A stretch of DNA of 64,000 nt from Aldehydirespirator sp965204415 (GTDB lineage Bacteria; Actinomycetota; Acidimicrobiia; Acidimicrobiales; Aldehydirespiratoraceae): assembly GCA_965204415.1 (NCBI GenBank), contig CBDBEL010000001.1, positions 930,001-994,000 on the forward strand, in the 5' to 3' direction. Under the pieces are notes generated by a model. It did no database searches, was not told the origin of the DNA, and saw only the letters and a program-made list of their open reading frames with translations. This document shows, piece by piece, positions 42,109-50,717 of the stretch. The first letter of the stretch is position 1; every line of letters begins with the position of its first letter. The position numbers and the translations under genes were made by a program.

Positions 42109-44001
42109 ATGACAGAACACGACGATGACGGCACCGAGCGGCTGTCGCCGGTCAGCCTGACCCCGACGGACTCGCGTTACGCGGCCCTACGCGACCTGAT
42201 TCCCGAGGCCTTCGCGGAGGGCGAACTCGACCTTCGCAGGCTCGGCACCGCCCTCGGCCTGACAAGCGAGCCGCAATCGGAGCGGTACGGGCTCTCGTGG
42301 CCTGGCAAGCACGCTGCCAGCGCCACACGCCAGGAACCCTCCATCGGCACCCTCCGGCCGGACACCCAGTCCGGGCACGGCCCGACCGACGCGCCCGACA
42401 TGGTAATCGAGGGCGACAACCTCGAGGTTCTCAAGCTCCTCCAGAAGTCCTATCACGCCAAGATCAAGATGATCTTCATCGACCCGCCGTACAACACGGG
42501 CAACCAGTTCATCTACCCCGACAACTTCCGTGAGGGCTTGGCTACCTACCTGGAGTTCACCGGTCAGACGGATGAGAGCGGTCGAAAGCTCACTGCCAAT
42601 ACTGAGACCAACGGCCGCTACCACTCGAATTGGCTGTCGATGATGTACCCGCGTCTGTCACTTGCCCGCCATCTACTCCGAGACGATGGAGTCATCTTCA
42701 TCACTATAGATGACAACGAAGTCCAAAATCTCCGACTCCTCATGGACGAACTATTCGGACCAGAGAACTTCATCGCGTGCTGTGTCTGGCAGAAGGTCTA
42801 TAGCCCCAAGAGCTCTGCACGGCTCTTCAGCGAAGACCACGACTACATTCTTGTCTACGCGAGGCACGCAGCGGAGTGGACGCCACATCCACTACCTAGA
42901 ACGGAGCAAATGGAGGCGCGCTACCAGAACCTAGACGGTGACGAACGGGGTCCTTGGAAGAGCAGCGATCTCTCTGCACGGAACTACTACAGCAGAGGCA
43001 CCTACGCGATTACAACCCCGTCTGGACGTACTATACCCGGCCCGCCTCCAGGTACCTACTGGCGCTATTCGCAAGAGAAGTTCAAGGAGATGGTTGCCGA
43101 CAATCGTATCTGGTTCGGCTCCGACGGATCCGGGACACCTGCAATCAAGCGGTTTCTGAGCGAGGTCAGGGAGGGACGAGTTCCTCAGACTCTGTGGAAG
43201 TACGAAGATGTGGGCCATACGCAAGAGGCGAAGAAGGAACTGCTGGCACGGGTCACGTTCAACTCTTCGGAGTCAGTTTACGATACTCCCAAGCCGACGC
43301 GCCTGATAGAGAGAATGCTCCGGCTCGCGACCCAGCCTGACACCGACGACATCGTCTTGGACTTCTTCGCCGGATCGGGCACCACCGGCGAGGCAGTCTG
43401 GAAGCTCAATCTTGAGGATGGCGGTAACCGTCGCTTCATCCTTGTGCAGTTCCCTGAGCCGACTGGCTATGACGACTACGCCACGGTCGCAGACATCACA
43501 CGAGCGCGGCTCACTGGGGCCGCGGAGTCGCTCGTCTCGGAGGCTCGCGACAAGTTGGATACGACTCCTGAGCTGGGGTTCCGAAGTTACAAGCTGGCTG
43601 AATCCAACTTTCGTGTGTGGGACATTACGCCTGATATGTCCGACCAAGAGATCGAGGCCGCCCTTCTACGGCTTGTGGACAACGTCCGAGAGGATGCGAC
43701 CGTGCCGGGCATGGTGATCGAGTTGCTTCTGACGATAGGATATGAGATGACATCGCAGGTGGATGAACTTGCCATCGAAGACAAGACGGTCTACTCTGTG
43801 AACCAGGATGAGGTTCTCATATTCTTGGACGATCTTATCAGCGTTCCCATCATGGATGCCATGGTCGCTCGTGCTCCGTCACAGATACTCGTGCTCGACA
43901 AGAGCTTCGGCGGCAGCGTCGAGCGCAAGTACAACGTCATGCAGACGGTCAGGACTGCCAATCAGACGGGCACTGTGGACATCGCCACCAAGGTGATCTG
44001 A
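42109..44001 (+). CDS. mod: Type III restriction-modification DNA methyltransferase (Mod)
   Basis: 630 residues, with GGGAGGAGG just before the ATG. A beta-class adenine-N6 methyltransferase: catalytic DPPY at residues 125-128 (MIFIDPPYNTGNQF) comes before the SAM-binding VLDFFAGSGTTGEAVW at about 411-425. Between them lies the target-recognition region (about 220-370), whose DNA is visibly richer in A and T than the flanks. The C-terminal part contacts the Res subunit in this family. Followed by res after 3 bp. It provides sequence recognition and self-protection for the type III system. Confidence 0.94.
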   Translation: MTEHDDDGTERLSPVSLTPTDSRYAALRDLIPEAFAEGELDLRRLGTALGLTSEPQSERYGLSWPGKHAASATRQEPSIGTLRPDTQSGHGPTDAPDMVIEGDNLEVLKLLQKSYHAKIKMIFIDPPYNTGNQFIYPDNFREGLATYLEFTGQTDESGRKLTANTETNGRYHSNWLSMMYPRLSLARHLLRDDGVIFITIDDNEVQNLRLLMDELFGPENFIACCVWQKVYSPKSSARLFSEDHDYILVYARHAAEWTPHPLPRTEQMEARYQNLDGDERGPWKSSDLSARNYYSRGTYAITTPSGRTIPGPPPGTYWRYSQEKFKEMVADNRIWFGSDGSGTPAIKRFLSEVREGRVPQTLWKYEDVGHTQEAKKELLARVTFNSSESVYDTPKPTRLIERMLRLATQPDTDDIVLDFFAGSGTTGEAVWKLNLEDGGNRRFILVQFPEPTGYDDYATVADITRARLTGAAESLVSEARDKLDTTPELGFRSYKLAESNFRVWDITPDMSDQEIEAALLRLVDNVREDATVPGMVIELLLTIGYEMTSQVDELAIEDKTVYSVNQDEVLIFLDDLISVPIMDAMVARAPSQILVLDKSFGGSVERKYNVMQTVRTANQTGTVDIATKVI

Positions 44002-44004
44002 GCC

Positions 44005-46752
44005 GTGGCCGCATTGAAGCTGAAGTTCCAGTCGGATCTTCAATACCAGCGCGACGCTATCGACGCCGTGGTGGATCTCTTCGACGGCCTGCCGCGATCG
44101 GTAAGTTCGTTCTCTATGACTACCGCTGGGAGCGGACATCTTCATCTCACGGAACTCGGCGTCGGGAATATGAACCCAGGAGCCGGCTTCGACTCGATAC
44201 TCCAAGACAACCTCCATGCGGTCCAAGACCGGCACAAGATCGACTGGACCGACGGCAAGGATCTCGGCCGGCATTTTACCGTCGAAATGGAGACAGGCAC
44301 CGGCAAGACGTATGTCTACTTGAGAACTCTGTTCGAGCTGAACAGGCAGTACGGGTTCACCAAGTTCGTCATCGTGGTTCCCTCCGTGGCCATCCGGGAG
44401 GGCACGCTCGCCAGCATCAGACTGATGCGCGAGCACTTGGAGGCCCTCTACTCCGCCACCTTCGACGCCCAGATCTACGACTCTCGCAGCCTGAGCCGCA
44501 TCCGGCAGTTCGCCACGGCCAGCACCATGCAGATCCTGATCCTGAACATCGACGCCTTCCGCAAGGACCTCGACGCGTCCGGGGACGAGGCCCAGTCCAC
44601 GGCCAACGTCATCAACCGGGTCGACGACCGCATGTCCGGTCGCCGGCCCATCGAGTTCATCCAGTCCTGCCGGCCGGTCGTGGTGATCGACGAGCCGCAG
44701 AACATGGAATCCCCCAAGGCCGCGGCCGCCATCGACCGGCTCCACCCGCTGTGCACGCTCCGCTACTCGGCAACGCACAAGAACCCCTACAACCCGGTCT
44801 ACCGCCTCGGCCCGGTGGAGGCTCACCAGGAGGGACTGGTGAAGAGCATCGAGGTCGCCAGCGTCGTCGAGGAGGAGAACCTCAACGCCGCCTTCGTGGA
44901 GCTCATAGCCACCGATCATGCCAAGATGCGCGCCCGTCTCCGCATCAACTCCGGCCGCGGCACAACCGCTCGCCAGAAGATCGTCTGGGTGAAGCAGCAC
45001 GACGACCTTCACCGCCTCTCTCAACGGCGCCAGGAGTACGCCAACAGCTATGTCGTCTCCGACATCTCGTTCCGGCCGGGCGACGAGTACGTGGAGTTCA
45101 ACGGCGGCAGCGTCGTGGACATCGACTCGCCTTCCGGCGCGTTCCGAGACGAGGTGCGCCAGCAGCAGATCCGCACGACCATCGAGCAGCACCTCGACCG
45201 TGAGCGAGCATTCGCCCGCCGAGGCGAGCACATCAAGGTGCTCTCGTTGATCTTCCTCGATCGAGTCGCGAACTACCGCCTCTACAGCGACGACGGGGTC
45301 TCGCTTGGACGTTTCGCCAACTGGTTCGAGCAGAACTACGCAGAATTGGCTAGCAAGCCGAAGTACCGTGACTTGAGCCTCCCTGAAGCGACCAAGGTCC
45401 ATGACGGATACTTCAGTAAGGACGCTCAGGGCAAGCTCAAGAACACTCGGGGTGAGAGTGTTGCCGATCGCGATACGTATGACCTCATCATGCGGGACAA
45501 GGAACGACTGCTGAGCCGAGACGAGCCTGTCCGGTTCATCTTCACCCACTCCGCGTTGCGCGAGGGATGGGACAACCCCAATGTCTTTCAGATCTGCACC
45601 CTGAACGAGTCCCGGTCTCGTGACCGCAAGCGGCAAGAGATCGGGCGAGGCCTGCGGCTGCCGGTCAATCAAGACGGCGAACGCATCCACGACAACCAGA
45701 TCAATCGACTGACAGTCATCGCCAATGAGGCGTATGAAGACTTCGCTCTAGCTCTTCAGCGGGAGTACGAGGAAGACACTGGACGAACTCTCGGTAATGA
45801 CGACATCCCAGTCGTCAATGTTCGAGACAAGCGTCCGGTCCGCTTCCACAAGTCAGTGACCCTCGATCCGACCTTCAAACGACTCTGGGACAGCATCAGT
45901 CAGCACACCAGATACCATGTGAGCGTCGACAAGAAGCAGTTGATCGACACCGTCTGCGAGAAGCTGAAGTCTTCGGCACCCATAGCCCCGCCTCGGATCT
46001 CCGTAAGGATGGCGAGGATCGACCACAGTCCAGACGGCGTCGAGACAGGCGAGATACGGACTCGACAAGAAGTAGACACTCACGGTCTGATCTTCATCCC
46101 CGACTTCTTCGTAGAAGTCCAGAACGAGACAGACCTTGATCGTCAGACCATAACTGCCATGATTATGGGCTCGGACCGGGCCAGTGATCTGAGGATCAAC
46201 CCGCATGCCTTGCTTCGCGTGCTCTCGAATACCATCAAGGAGACGATTCGAGAGCAGGTGCTAACCGGTATCGAATATGAGAAGGTCGTCGGCTCACGAT
46301 GGGAGATGCATCGTCTCGAGCCAGATGAGGAAGACGCGCTGAAGCGATATGTCCATCGCCTGTACAAAGTTCAGAACCAGCATAAGACTCCCTACGATCA
46401 TGTGGAGTACGAGTCATCCTTCGAGTACAAGTTCGCTAAGGCATTGGACGACAACGAAGACATACGGTTCTATCTGAAGCTTCCGTCGTGGTTCACGGTG
46501 AGCACGCCTGTCGGACCCTACAACCCGGACTGGGCCATCATGTTCAATGAGGACACAAGACTCTACCTAGTGCACGAGTACGTCATCAACGAAACAAAGA
46601 GCAGCAAGGATCCGGCTGACCGAAGAGGGCACGAGAACTTCAAGATCGACTTCGCCAAGAAGCACTTCGAAGAGATCGACGTCCCCTACTATGTGCAACC
46701 CGACTTCGACGATCTAGCCCGCGAGATGGAACTCGAGGCCACAACGGCCTAG
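44005..46752 (+). CDS. res: Type III restriction endonuclease subunit (Res)
   Basis: 915 residues from GTG 44005. SF2 helicase: Walker A VEMETGTGKTYV at about 93-104, DEPQ box (VVIDEPQNME), SATHKNPYN, FTHSALREGWDNPNVFQICTL and QEIGRGLRLPV. The C-terminal endonuclease domain holds YNPDWAIMFNEDTRLYLVHEYVINETKSS, a PD-(D/E)xK-like site with about five more residues than the usual LYxVxETK spacing. It forms the Res2Mod translocating nuclease. The part around 44400-45200 is more GC-rich than the 3' half, suggesting mosaic origin. Confidence 0.93.
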   Translation: MAALKLKFQSDLQYQRDAIDAVVDLFDGLPRSVSSFSMTTAGSGHLHLTELGVGNMNPGAGFDSILQDNLHAVQDRHKIDWTDGKDLGRHFTVEMETGTGKTYVYLRTLFELNRQYGFTKFVIVVPSVAIREGTLASIRLMREHLEALYSATFDAQIYDSRSLSRIRQFATASTMQILILNIDAFRKDLDASGDEAQSTANVINRVDDRMSGRRPIEFIQSCRPVVVIDEPQNMESPKAAAAIDRLHPLCTLRYSATHKNPYNPVYRLGPVEAHQEGLVKSIEVASVVEEENLNAAFVELIATDHAKMRARLRINSGRGTTARQKIVWVKQHDDLHRLSQRRQEYANSYVVSDISFRPGDEYVEFNGGSVVDIDSPSGAFRDEVRQQQIRTTIEQHLDRERAFARRGEHIKVLSLIFLDRVANYRLYSDDGVSLGRFANWFEQNYAELASKPKYRDLSLPEATKVHDGYFSKDAQGKLKNTRGESVADRDTYDLIMRDKERLLSRDEPVRFIFTHSALREGWDNPNVFQICTLNESRSRDRKRQEIGRGLRLPVNQDGERIHDNQINRLTVIANEAYEDFALALQREYEEDTGRTLGNDDIPVVNVRDKRPVRFHKSVTLDPTFKRLWDSISQHTRYHVSVDKKQLIDTVCEKLKSSAPIAPPRISVRMARIDHSPDGVETGEIRTRQEVDTHGLIFIPDFFVEVQNETDLDRQTITAMIMGSDRASDLRINPHALLRVLSNTIKETIREQVLTGIEYEKVVGSRWEMHRLEPDEEDALKRYVHRLYKVQNQHKTPYDHVEYESSFEYKFAKALDDNEDIRFYLKLPSWFTVSTPVGPYNPDWAIMFNEDTRLYLVHEYVINETKSSKDPADRRGHENFKIDFAKKHFEEIDVPYYVQPDFDDLAREMELEATTA

Positions 46753-46866
46753 ATGTTCTGGACGACAGCGCTCCTGCGGACCACAAAATGACCCGGCATG
46801 CGCCAATTCTGCGACGCCGAACTGACAAACTCGCCAGAAGTGCGCCCCTGCGGGATCCCTGGAGCC

Positions 46867-47388
46867 TCATCCGCCCTCCAGGTCTGACCCGGAGCCGGCA
46901 AGCACTCTCTGGTTCCGACCGTTGGTTGGAGCCTTGCTCCTACGCCGGGTGCGATGCCGATGGGGTGCGATCGATCCGGTGATTGGGCCGGTGTGGTCGC
47001 CGCCACTTCCGCACCATTCCCCGGTGGCGAGCCAGAACTCGTAGTGGAGTAGCCACTCGCACGTCCAGGGCAGGATCGTCTTGGCGATTGGATCGCCAGG
47101 GGACCACTGACCCGGCTCATGAAGGCACAGGCTGCCATCCGGATAGATGTGGGGCAGGTTGCCGTCGGCATCAATGGCGAGTCGCGGGCGACGCACGAAG
47201 ACGCTCGGCGGATGTGGCGCGGCGTAACGCAGATGTACCAGGTAGAGCCGGCTGACCTCACTGGGCTGGAGGTCACCGGTCCACCGCAGCACTCCAGCCT
47301 TCAGCGTCGCCTGTCCGCGCGGGTAGTGATCGTCGAGCAGTCTGGCCTCCCGAAAGAGTGCGAGGGTGCTCTTATCTGTCTGGGCCAT
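46867..47388 (-). CDS. CBASS-associated E2-like ubiquitin-conjugating protein
   Basis: 173 residues from ATG 47388 (MAQTDKSTLALFREARLL), overlapping the CD-NTase stop by 17 nt; an in-frame GTG at 47418 is possible. LYLVHLRYAAPHPPSVFVRRP, then GNLPHIYPDGSLCLHEPGQWSPGDPI with the putative catalytic Cys88, and WTCEWLLHYEFWLATGEWCGSGGDH match bacterial E2 domains. In short type II CBASS such an E2 acts without a fused E1 and regulates the cyclase by conjugation. The roughly 40 residues after GGDH are low-complexity and basic and may come from loss of an original stop codon. Confidence 0.85.
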   Translation of the reverse strand: MAQTDKSTLALFREARLLDDHYPRGQATLKAGVLRWTGDLQPSEVSRLYLVHLRYAAPHPPSVFVRRPRLAIDADGNLPHIYPDGSLCLHEPGQWSPGDPIAKTILPWTCEWLLHYEFWLATGEWCGSGGDHTGPITGSIAPHRHRTRRRSKAPTNGRNQRVLAGSGSDLEGG

Positions 47389-48508
47389 GGAAGTCGTGGG
47401 GCCGAAGCTTGGTGCCACTGCCTCGCGTCACTGTTCCCTGCGGGACGACGCCAAGGCCACCGGCAGCTGCAAGGGACGAGATGCCCGCCCCAACGCGCTT
47501 GGCTCCGGCCTGAACCGGTACCGTCCCGAAAGCGGCACCAAGTGACCTGACGGCTTCGTCAATGCCGTCGCTGGCGGCCCAGCGGTCGGTCTCAGCTGCC
47601 AGCGCCGTGATCCACCGATCGAAGTGCCTCTTGCGGTCCGGGTCCGTGTTCCACTTGTCCGCGAAGTTCTCCTCCCCATGGGCCGGGTTCGGAACCCGCC
47701 AGGTGCCGTTGCGCCATTGGATGTGGGACGGGAGGTTACGGGCGACCTTCCGGAATGCCTCGAACAGGTCGGTCTCGCCGCCGTAGGCGTGGGTCGCAAG
47801 GGTCGTGATGAGAATGGAGGCCGGCTTGTCGTAGGGGTTGTTGTGGAAGAACGTGTCGCGGTGCAGCTTCAGCAGCTGCACCACACGCTGCAATGGGGTT
47901 CTCACCAGCCACTGCGGAACGTCTTCGACCTCTCGGCTGAGCGACGCAGCCAGCTGCGCTCTGGCGACGTCAACGGTCTCCCCCATGGACCTCCAGAACC
48001 AGTCGGCGTATCCGATCGGGTTGCTGTGCTGCCACTGGGACAGGTCACGATCTGACAGCAGGACCGAGGTCTCGTCGCCGTCGGGATCGGGGATGACGGG
48101 CAGCACGTCCATGTGGAAGCGGTCACCCGGATAGATGAGTTCCCAGCAGCGGCCCCTCTCCTTCAGCGTCGGGTTCCCGTTGGCAGCTCCGCGTGCGGCG
48201 ATGTAGGCCCGCAGCAGCTGCCCGGCCTGGGCGCGGAGTTCGTTCTGGGTGATCGACTCCTTGGGCACAAATATGAGGAAGACCAAGTCGATGTCGAAGT
48301 CCTCACCGACGGTCGGCCGCAGGACCGTTCCCAGCCGGAACGAGCCCTGCGGGTACACGTCGGGATCGCCGATGCCTAGGTCCACAAGCCACTGGCCGAG
48401 GTCCTTGTACCGGCGAGCTGCCAGTTCAAACTGCTCGGGCGTGATGTCGAGTTCCTCGACCGTGGCGCCGAGCAGGCGCGAGTTCACTTGTAGGCCGCTA
48501 CTGGGCAT
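47372..48508 (-). CDS. CD-NTase (CBASS cyclic-oligonucleotide synthase)
   Basis: 378 residues from ATG 48508, chosen because AAGGAG lies at ideal distance; an earlier ATG at 48526 sits upstream of that site. The nucleotidyltransferase core is YPQGSFRLGTVLRPTVGEDFDIDLVFLI, with the GS motif at 55-56 and catalytic Asp72 and Asp74. Later TPLQRVVQLLKLHRDTFF is the helical spine of the family. It should make a cyclic nucleotide on phage attack that activates the adjacent phospholipase. It overlaps capV by 11 nt and the E2 gene by 17 nt, a tight operon. Confidence 0.93.
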   Translation of the reverse strand: MPSSGLQVNSRLLGATVEELDITPEQFELAARRYKDLGQWLVDLGIGDPDVYPQGSFRLGTVLRPTVGEDFDIDLVFLIFVPKESITQNELRAQAGQLLRAYIAARGAANGNPTLKERGRCWELIYPGDRFHMDVLPVIPDPDGDETSVLLSDRDLSQWQHSNPIGYADWFWRSMGETVDVARAQLAASLSREVEDVPQWLVRTPLQRVVQLLKLHRDTFFHNNPYDKPASILITTLATHAYGGETDLFEAFRKVARNLPSHIQWRNGTWRVPNPAHGEENFADKWNTDPDRKRHFDRWITALAAETDRWAASDGIDEAVRSLGAAFGTVPVQAGAKRVGAGISSLAAAGGLGVVPQGTVTRGSGTKLRPHDFHGPDR

Positions 48509-49499
48509 GGGTGAGCTCCTTTCCATGGAAGGGGGTGTACGAGGAGGGGGAGTGCTGGAAGAAGCCGGCCAGCGCAGGCGACCGGGTGCGGCTCTCAGCG
48601 AGGGCCCGGCCGATCAGATCCGACGCACTCACCGAATCAAGCTTGTGAAGGCCCTCGGGAGTCGGTGCGTCCACCCGCACCACGTTGGGTCGCCCGAGAA
48701 TGAGCTGCGCATGATTGGTCGCGGCCAGGCCCTGCCCCCGCAGCATCACATCGAGGCCGTCAGAACGCCATGCGAACAAGCCCCCGTTGTCAAGAGTGGC
48801 CCGCCGCTCGCGGATCTCGCTCGTAGTCCCCACACTGAGAACGCGGATGCGGCCACGCTCGCCTCCGAGGCGATCGAAGCACTCGGCGACCCCCACCAGT
48901 GTGGGGTTGTTGGCCCACACGCCGCCGTCGATCAGCCGATGTGCTTCTATCTGGTGAGCGGGAAGGAACGTCGGCGCGGCCGCAGTGGCAAGAGCCACAT
49001 CTACGGCCAGCACTCGCCAGTCGCGTCGAAGATCTGGATGGTGAGGAGTGCGGAACAGATGGACATGATCCGCGGCCAGGTCGTAGCTGGGAATGGCGAG
49101 CCGCACCCTCGAATCGCCAAGAAGCTGATCTCCAAAGCGGTCCTGCAGCACCGCTCGCAACTCGACGGCGTCATATCGAGGCTGCAGGAGTCGTCGCAAC
49201 CACTGGTGACTTGCTCGCCCCGCCCGCGGGAAGATGCGATCGCCGTGATCGCGATAGATCGACAGGACCTCAGCCGGGGACACGCCGAGCCCAAGCGCCA
49301 GCGCGATGATGCCACCCGTCGAGGTCCCGACGATGAGATCGAAGTGATCGGTGATCGACGTGTCGAAGTCCTCCTCCCACGCCGCCAATGTCGCCGCAGT
49401 GAAGATCCCACGCAGTCCACCGCCGTCGAGCGCGAGCACCTGGATCAGCGGAGCCTCTCGGTCCATCGTCCCAGCCAGCGAGGTCTCGACCACGGTCAT
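48498..49499 (-). CDS. capV: Patatin-like phospholipase effector of CBASS (CapV)
   Basis: 333 residues. The patatin dyad is complete: oxyanion loop DGGGLRGIF, nucleophile elbow GTSTGG with Ser60, and LIDGGVWANNP with Asp191. In CBASS the enzyme is switched on by the cyclic nucleotide and degrades membrane phospholipids, killing the infected cell. It starts 8 nt after the DUF2188 stop and overlaps the CD-NTase start. Confidence 0.93.
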   Translation of the reverse strand: MTVVETSLAGTMDREAPLIQVLALDGGGLRGIFTAATLAAWEEDFDTSITDHFDLIVGTSTGGIIALALGLGVSPAEVLSIYRDHGDRIFPRAGRASHQWLRRLLQPRYDAVELRAVLQDRFGDQLLGDSRVRLAIPSYDLAADHVHLFRTPHHPDLRRDWRVLAVDVALATAAAPTFLPAHQIEAHRLIDGGVWANNPTLVGVAECFDRLGGERGRIRVLSVGTTSEIRERRATLDNGGLFAWRSDGLDVMLRGQGLAATNHAQLILGRPNVVRVDAPTPEGLHKLDSVSASDLIGRALAESRTRSPALAGFFQHSPSSYTPFHGKELTHAQ

Positions 49500-49507
49500 G
49501 GCGGCAC

Positions 49508-49753
49508 CTACCGCTTGTCCGCGGGAGGGAAGGGATCGTTGCCCGGTGCAATCGTGTCCGAATCACGGATTTGGCCGTTGCGGCCATGAATCACAATTTC
49601 GCCGCCACCGTCGTTGCGAAGCAGCGCCCTAGCTCGATCGATCCCATCGGCTTGCGTTTCCGTGCGAGCGATCGCCCGGACTGCGCCTGGGCGGGTGACC
49701 TGCCAGCCACCCTCGGGGTGTGGTGTAACGTGTCGTTGGTTGCGTGAGCCCAT
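49508..49753 (-). CDS. DUF2188-family protein, first gene of CBASS operon
   Basis: 81 residues (MGSRNQRHVTPHPEGGWQVTRPGAVRAIARTETQADGIDRARALLRNDGGGEIVIHGRNGQIRDSDTIAPGNDP), a near-complete match to the DUF2188 pattern HVxPxxxGGWxVxxxGAxRA...EIxIHGRNGxIRxxDT. GGAGG precedes the ATG. Function unknown. Position directly ahead of capV in the same unit suggests a role in, or regulation with, CBASS. Confidence 0.88.
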   Translation of the reverse strand: MGSRNQRHVTPHPEGGWQVTRPGAVRAIARTETQADGIDRARALLRNDGGGEIVIHGRNGQIRDSDTIAPGNDPFPPADKR

Positions 49754-49763
49754 CTGAACCTCC

Positions 49764-49846
49764 GTTCCCGTAAGGGGTCATGTCGTTCCTGATCAGGAAC
49801 AGTATCACAGTTCCCGACAGAAGACGCACTATTCTCGGTAGGGAAC
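49764..49846. promoter_or_regulatory. Divergent promoter/operator region with perfect palindrome
   Basis: 49785-49800 is a perfect 16-bp palindrome (gttcctga/tcaggaac). Related half-sites GTTCCC occur at 49764-49769 and 49810-49815, and GGGAAC at 49841-49846, next to the immA-like ATG at 49847. A TATTCT -10-like hexamer lies at 49830-49835. The clustering of GTTCC/GGAAC half-sites between the CBASS operon and the immA-XRE pair fits autoregulation by the XRE protein. Confidence 0.7.
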
Positions 49847-50671
49847 ATGAAGCAGCTGTCCCTCCCTCAGTTCCAGCGGCTCCGCGATCCCGGTTCCGCC
49901 GACGTCGCTTCCGTCGCGGATGCCATCATCGACCTACTAGGGCTCAGGCCCCCGATCGATCACAACGTGGTGACGTCGTACCTTGACGTGTCGCGAGTCG
50001 AGGAGACCGAACTCGATGTCGCGGGATGCCTCATCTGCGACGGCCGCGACATCACCATCCATGTGAGGGCATCCGATGGCGTAGGCAGGAAGCGATTCAC
50101 CATCTTCCACGAGTGTGCCCACACCTTCTTTCACGGCTTCGAGCAGGAACCCCAATATCGATGCACACCGTCAGTCATGCCAGGGCGAGACAACGACCTC
50201 GAAGCTCTGTGCGACCAGGGCGCCAGTTCGCTTCTCCTGCCCCGGAAGTACCTCAGAGACCACCTTCTCCAGGCCGACTTCGGCATGGCGACTCTGATGG
50301 CCGTAGCAGAGACCTACCAGGCGAGCCTCGAAGCGAGCGGACACCGGATCGTGGACCTTGCGCCGTACCCGACCTTGTTCGTCGTACTCGAAGTCAACCA
50401 GAAGCCATCTGAGCGCTACCAAGCGCACGCCGAGCCCAAGTTGCGTGTCCGCGCCGCCCGAGGAAGCGGCGGCTGGCCCTTCGTCCCCAAGCACAAGTCC
50501 GTCAGCACGGACTCGCCGCTCTGGCGCGCCCTACAGGGCGAAGTGGTGCATGAACGAACCACCTTGCACGAGCTGTCGAGCATGCCCGTGCCGAATGTCG
50601 AGCTATCGGCACGACTAGCGCCCTACAACGAACGAATGCGAGTCCTTGCCCTCTACCGCCGCGACCCCTAA
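49847..50671 (+). CDS. ImmA/IrrE-family metallopeptidase
   Basis: 274 residues. The zinc site HECAH (residues 88-92, in FTIFHECAHTFFHG) and the downstream GRDNDLEALCDQGASSLLLPRKYLRDHL are typical of ImmA/IrrE proteases, which cleave or release XRE-type repressors under stress. The residues after about 150 are an extra domain. It is divergent from the CBASS operon and followed by an XRE regulator, so it may de-repress CBASS by destroying that regulator. Confidence 0.9.
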   Translation: MKQLSLPQFQRLRDPGSADVASVADAIIDLLGLRPPIDHNVVTSYLDVSRVEETELDVAGCLICDGRDITIHVRASDGVGRKRFTIFHECAHTFFHGFEQEPQYRCTPSVMPGRDNDLEALCDQGASSLLLPRKYLRDHLLQADFGMATLMAVAETYQASLEASGHRIVDLAPYPTLFVVLEVNQKPSERYQAHAEPKLRVRAARGSGGWPFVPKHKSVSTDSPLWRALQGEVVHERTTLHELSSMPVPNVELSARLAPYNERMRVLALYRRDP

Positions 50672-50684
50672 CGAAAGGAGCCCC

Positions 50685-50717
50685 ATGATCCTTCTACACA
50701 ACTTCCCAGACTCATGA
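50685..50717 (+). CDS. Ten-residue leader peptide coupled to XRE regulator
   Basis: AAAGGAG is followed at a good distance by ATG 50685 and a short frame MILLHNFPDS whose TGA (50715-50717) overlaps the XRE ATG at 50714 (ATGA). The XRE gene has no ribosome site of its own at the normal distance, so translation of this mini-frame probably delivers ribosomes to it. Confidence 0.55.
   Translation: MILLHNFPDS

Noticed and set aside
43879..45690. 600-codon minus-strand frame antisense to res
   Set aside because: Mirrors the codon structure of the Res gene, has no motif and no ribosome site; an artefact of high GC at third positions.
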